This document shows, piece by piece, positions 61,163 through 64,000 of a stretch of 64,000 bases of DNA. The stretch is from Haematococcus lacustris (Eukaryota > Chlorophyta > Chlorophyceae > Chlamydomonadales > Haematococcaceae): NCBI GenBank assembly GCA_030144725.1, contig JASKMD010000031.1, positions 1,965,344 through 2,029,343 on the forward strand, in the 5' to 3' direction. The notes under the pieces were generated by a model. That model was not told where the DNA came from, did not search any database, and was given only the letters and a program-made list of their open reading frames with translations. Every line of letters starts with the position of its first letter. The first letter of the stretch is position 1. The position numbers were made by a program, and so were the translations under genes.

Positions 61163-64000
61163 TCACTGCCAGCTAGACTTGGCCCCTCGCACGGCCACCC
61201 GGCCTTTCTTGGGCCTGTCATCCTCCTCAGTGTCGCTGACCTCCTCGTCATCCGTGTCTCGCGACCCCTGCTTGCCTTTCTTCGCTTTGCCGCTGCGGAC
61301 TCCGGCTTTGCCGCGGCCCCCAGCTGGTACGAAGTCACCAACCGTCACATGGCCGTCGCCATCCCACGCAGTGTGAGATGGCCGCCCCGGGCTGCCCAAC
61401 GCGTGAGATTCAAGCTGGTCATACTGAGGTCCAAGCCCTTGCAACCCCAAGTCATGGGACCCAAAGATGTCGTCATCCAGCCCCTCCATGGCTGACCCAT
61501 CCTCCCCAAGCTCCTCCTCAGCCAGCTCGTCCAAGGAGGCACCTGCACGACAAAGCACCGACACATCTGTGACCTCACCGCTGTGCTCCCTGCCACACCC
61601 ACGCCCTTCAGACCGACTTCACCTGGTGAAACTGGGGGGGCCGCCTGATGGGGCCTATCGCTACTGATACCATGCAAGATGTGGGCCGCACCTGCTGACT
61701 GGCCCACAGCTGGCTTGCGTGTGTTGTTGCCCGAACCCTGGCCCACCACTGCGATGAACTTGTCCTGGTATGCAGGGCCACTGCCGCTGCCCTTCCGCTT
61801 CACCACGCGGTTCACATCAAACAGGGCCTGCAGGTGTGATTGTGCGACATCAGGGGCACAAGAGGGAATGTGGGGGCGGGAAATCAAGGAGGAGAGGGAG
61901 GGAGGGACAGTGCCACCCGTAACTGCGTCAGAGCTAGATACCCCTCCGCCCCTCCCTCCCTCTCACCCACCCACCCCAGCCTCCACACCCCTGGCACACC
62001 GTGAGGTAGTTGATGGAGTCGTCAGTGATGGGCCGCCCCCGTGCCAGCGCCTCCAGCTTGCGACTGCCCCGCTGCCATGCCTCCCTCACTGAATCGATGC
62101 GGTAGGTGCCGCTGCTGACATCCCGGCCTGCACTCAGAGCAGGCAGCCGGAGCAGCACACACAGGGTTGAGGGAGGGGGCTGCTTAGTGAGGAGCAGGGG
62201 GTCACGGCTGCTCCATCACAACCCCTATTGTCACCCTTTTGTTTCACTCCCAGCCTCAGCTTCTCAAGTTGTTCAACTACAGTCAGAGGCCTGCTAAGAG
62301 GCTCACACATGCACTGCAGCTTGCCATGCTCCACCCTGTGAGCTGCCCCTGATCCAGCCCCTGATATCCCTGCCTGACAACAGCCCTGCTTCTGCCTCAT
62401 CCCTTCATGCCCTGTCCCATCAGCTCACTGCCCCTCTGTATCACTGCTTTACTGCTTCACTGTCCTTCAGGCCCTGTCCCATCCAGCCTGTGGCCCAGCT
62501 TGCCTGTGAGGGGGCAGTCCACGCACAGCCGCTCATACCAGGCCACGCTCTGGTCGTAGTTGGGGGAGTTGACGGCCAGGCGCGCGCCCTCCAGGGAGTG
62601 GCCCAGCACCTGGTGGGGTGGGGTGGGGTGGGGTGGGGTGGGGTGGGGTGGGGTAGGGTAGGGTGGGGTGGGGTGGGATGGGATGGGATGGGATGGGATG
62701 GGATGGGATGGGATGGGATGGGATGGGATGGGATGGGATGGGATGGGATGGGATGGGATGGGATGGGATGGGATGGGATGGGATGGGATGGGATGGGATG
62801 GGATGGGATGGGATGGGATGGGATGGGGTGGGGTGGGGTGGGGTGGGGTGGGGTGACGGGGGGTGGGGTGACGGGGGGTGGGGTGACGGGGGGTGGGGTG
62901 GCGGGGGGTGGGGTGGCGGGGGGGCATGTGCCACACTGCCACACACGCAGTGCAACGACGGTGGCTATGTGCTGCAGCCAGCCCCTCCATCCTGGACAAG
63001 TGCACTGAAGCTCCTGTTACAGAGCAAGAGGGGACTGAGGTCTTCCTGTGCTAAAAACAATGCTTGTTCAGATGTGATGGTCAGGTCGGCCTTTAGCGCA
63101 CTTGAAGGTGACATGCACTTGCCACTTTGTCCCATAGCCACAGCTGACAGACAGCCAGGGTACTGGTCATCCTCTTCCATCTCCCCCTCCCTGCCAGCGG
63201 ATCCTGAGCAGCCTACCCACTGCTGGCCAGGCCCGTCGAGTGTGCTCCCCACCCTATCACACACACTCGCTGCACTGCTCACCCTCACCAGCCCTCACCT
63301 TTTTTGCCACAATGCCGCCCAGGCCCACGCTGACTGCATCGTTGCCATAGTCAAACTCCTCCCCGTAACGCAGCATGAAGGCGTACAAGGTTTCCCCCAG
63401 GTCAAAGATGTCTCGCCCGCTCTGCACCGCACCACATCACACCACATGACACCACACCACATCACACCATGCCACACCACGCTGCACCATGATTGCTAGT
63501 TATGGCTGTTCACGAGTCGGTCTGCTGGAGCGACGCTGACTGTCACTTGTCATGTGACGATGATGACACTACCTGAGCAAATTGAGCTGTTTGGAAGGTA
63601 GAGGAAAGGCAGGTGGTAGGGTGGCAGGCTGCGTGGTACCCAGGGGCCACTGGCCTTGCCGCCCCCTTCCTACCCCTCACGCACCCCCTACCCCTCACGC
63701 ACCCCCTACCCCTCACGCACCCCCTACCCCTCACGCACCCCCTACCCCTCACGCACCCCCTGCTGCCCCCGCTGCCCTTGCTAGCCCTGCTGCCCCCCTA
63801 CTGCCTCATTGCTGCCCCTGCTGCCCTGCTGTCGCCCTGCCTGGTGCCGCTGGTGCTGCTGCTGACCTTCAACTCCTCCTGGAGGTGCGCGATGACCATG
63901 TTGCAGAGGCTGTAAGAGGACAGGCCGCCTTGCGCCACATCGTTCAGGCCGCAGCTGACCAGGTAGGACTTGAGCACCAGCACCAGCGGCTTCATAGGAG
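61163..64000 (-). CDS. TRF4/PAPD5-type non-canonical poly(A) polymerase, C-terminal exons (runs off window end)
   Basis: Exons on the minus strand: 64,000-63,867; 63,421-63,299; 62,609-62,504; 62,127-62,000; 61,827-61,692; 61,542-61,163 (stop). All phases agree. Exon 1 reads MKPLVLVLKSYLVSCGLNDV, then GGLSSYSLCNMVIAHLQEEL. Exon 2 has DLGETLYAFMLRYGEEFDY and VGLGGIVAKK. Exon 3 ends RLCVDCPLTG and joins RDVSSGTYRIDSVREAW. This order is the PAP-associated domain of TRF4/5-PAPD5/7 enzymes, which add short oligo(A) tails to aberrant nuclear RNAs for exosome decay. The catalytic nucleotidyltransferase part lies beyond the window. The last exon is a Ser/Gly/acid-rich tail with a basic stretch (KAGVRSGKAKKGKQG). 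The exon 3 donor appears to be GC (CACAG|GCAAGC). Confidence 0.8.
62610..62925. repeat. (GGGGT)/(GGGAT) pentanucleotide array in a poly(A) polymerase intron
   Basis: GGGGT units at 62,612-62,675, then about 30 GGGAT units (62,676-62,825), GGGGT again, and four GACGGGGGGTGGGGT-type units. It sits directly against the acceptor of the exon ending at 62,609. Confidence 0.95.
63666..63757. repeat. 18-bp minisatellite, ~5 units
   Basis: Unit CCCCTCACGCACCCCCTA inside the intron between exons 1 and 2 of the poly(A) polymerase fragment. Confidence 0.93.

Noticed and set aside
61152..61495. Plus-strand ORF 61,025-61,495
   Set aside because: It is antisense to the last exon of the poly(A) polymerase, whose phase agrees with five upstream exons.

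Overview
This is nuclear DNA of a unicellular green alga. The evidence is GC-rich coding exons, many short GT-AG introns, a TGTAA polyadenylation signal, an algal-type acetate transporter, plant-like MCM7, and heavy loads of simple repeats and transposon debris. Several repeat proteins (a Fanzor-like nuclease family and a LINE C-terminus) match what I remember of Chlamydomonadales, Haematococcus in particular. That genus call is inference from memory, not a search result.

Layout. 50-1,282 (+): the 3' end of a UVRAG/Vps38-like autophagy gene. 1,283-7,860: a mobile-element zone, where a host segment is split by a 5'-truncated LINE with a clean 13-bp target-site duplication, followed by a broken Fanzor-like (eukaryotic TnpB) nuclease. 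7,863-16,890 (+): an unrecognised coiled-coil/IQ-motif gene of at least 13 phase-consistent exons, with MITEs, a pentanucleotide array and duplicated segments in its introns. 17,688-23,000 (-): a LINE 3' end with a poly(A) tail abutting a nearly full-span but disrupted Fanzor-like gene that carries a (GGTCG)n expansion. 23,500-25,120: inverted-repeat elements and a 466-bp palindrome. 25,120-29,280: low-information DNA with a few weak ORFs. 29,285-34,522 and 41,573-44,739: two kilobase-scale (GGGCT)n arrays, each followed by the same 0.8-kb sequence, the second copy ending at a 500-N assembly gap.

Between the arrays, on the minus strand, are an acetate (GPR1/FUN34/YaaH, 'GFY') transporter (35,802-37,223) and a CPBP/CAAX-type intramembrane protease (38,357-39,327). 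After the gap come the 3' half of L-2-hydroxyglutarate dehydrogenase (46,344-48,043, +), a complete 21-exon MCM7 helicase gene (48,454-59,193, +), a second Fanzor-like remnant of the first subfamily (59,885-60,595, +), and the C-terminal part of a TRF4/PAPD5-type non-canonical poly(A) polymerase (64,000-61,163, -).

The host genes are unrelated housekeeping functions (autophagy, acetate uptake, membrane proteolysis, 2-HG repair, DNA replication, RNA surveillance) and form no operon-like system. The most interesting material is the Fanzor-like family. Two copies share a conserved non-coding block immediately 3' of the ORF, where an omega-RNA and right element would be expected. Also notable are the very homogeneous pentanucleotide arrays and an MCM7 whose zinc-finger cysteines are gone.
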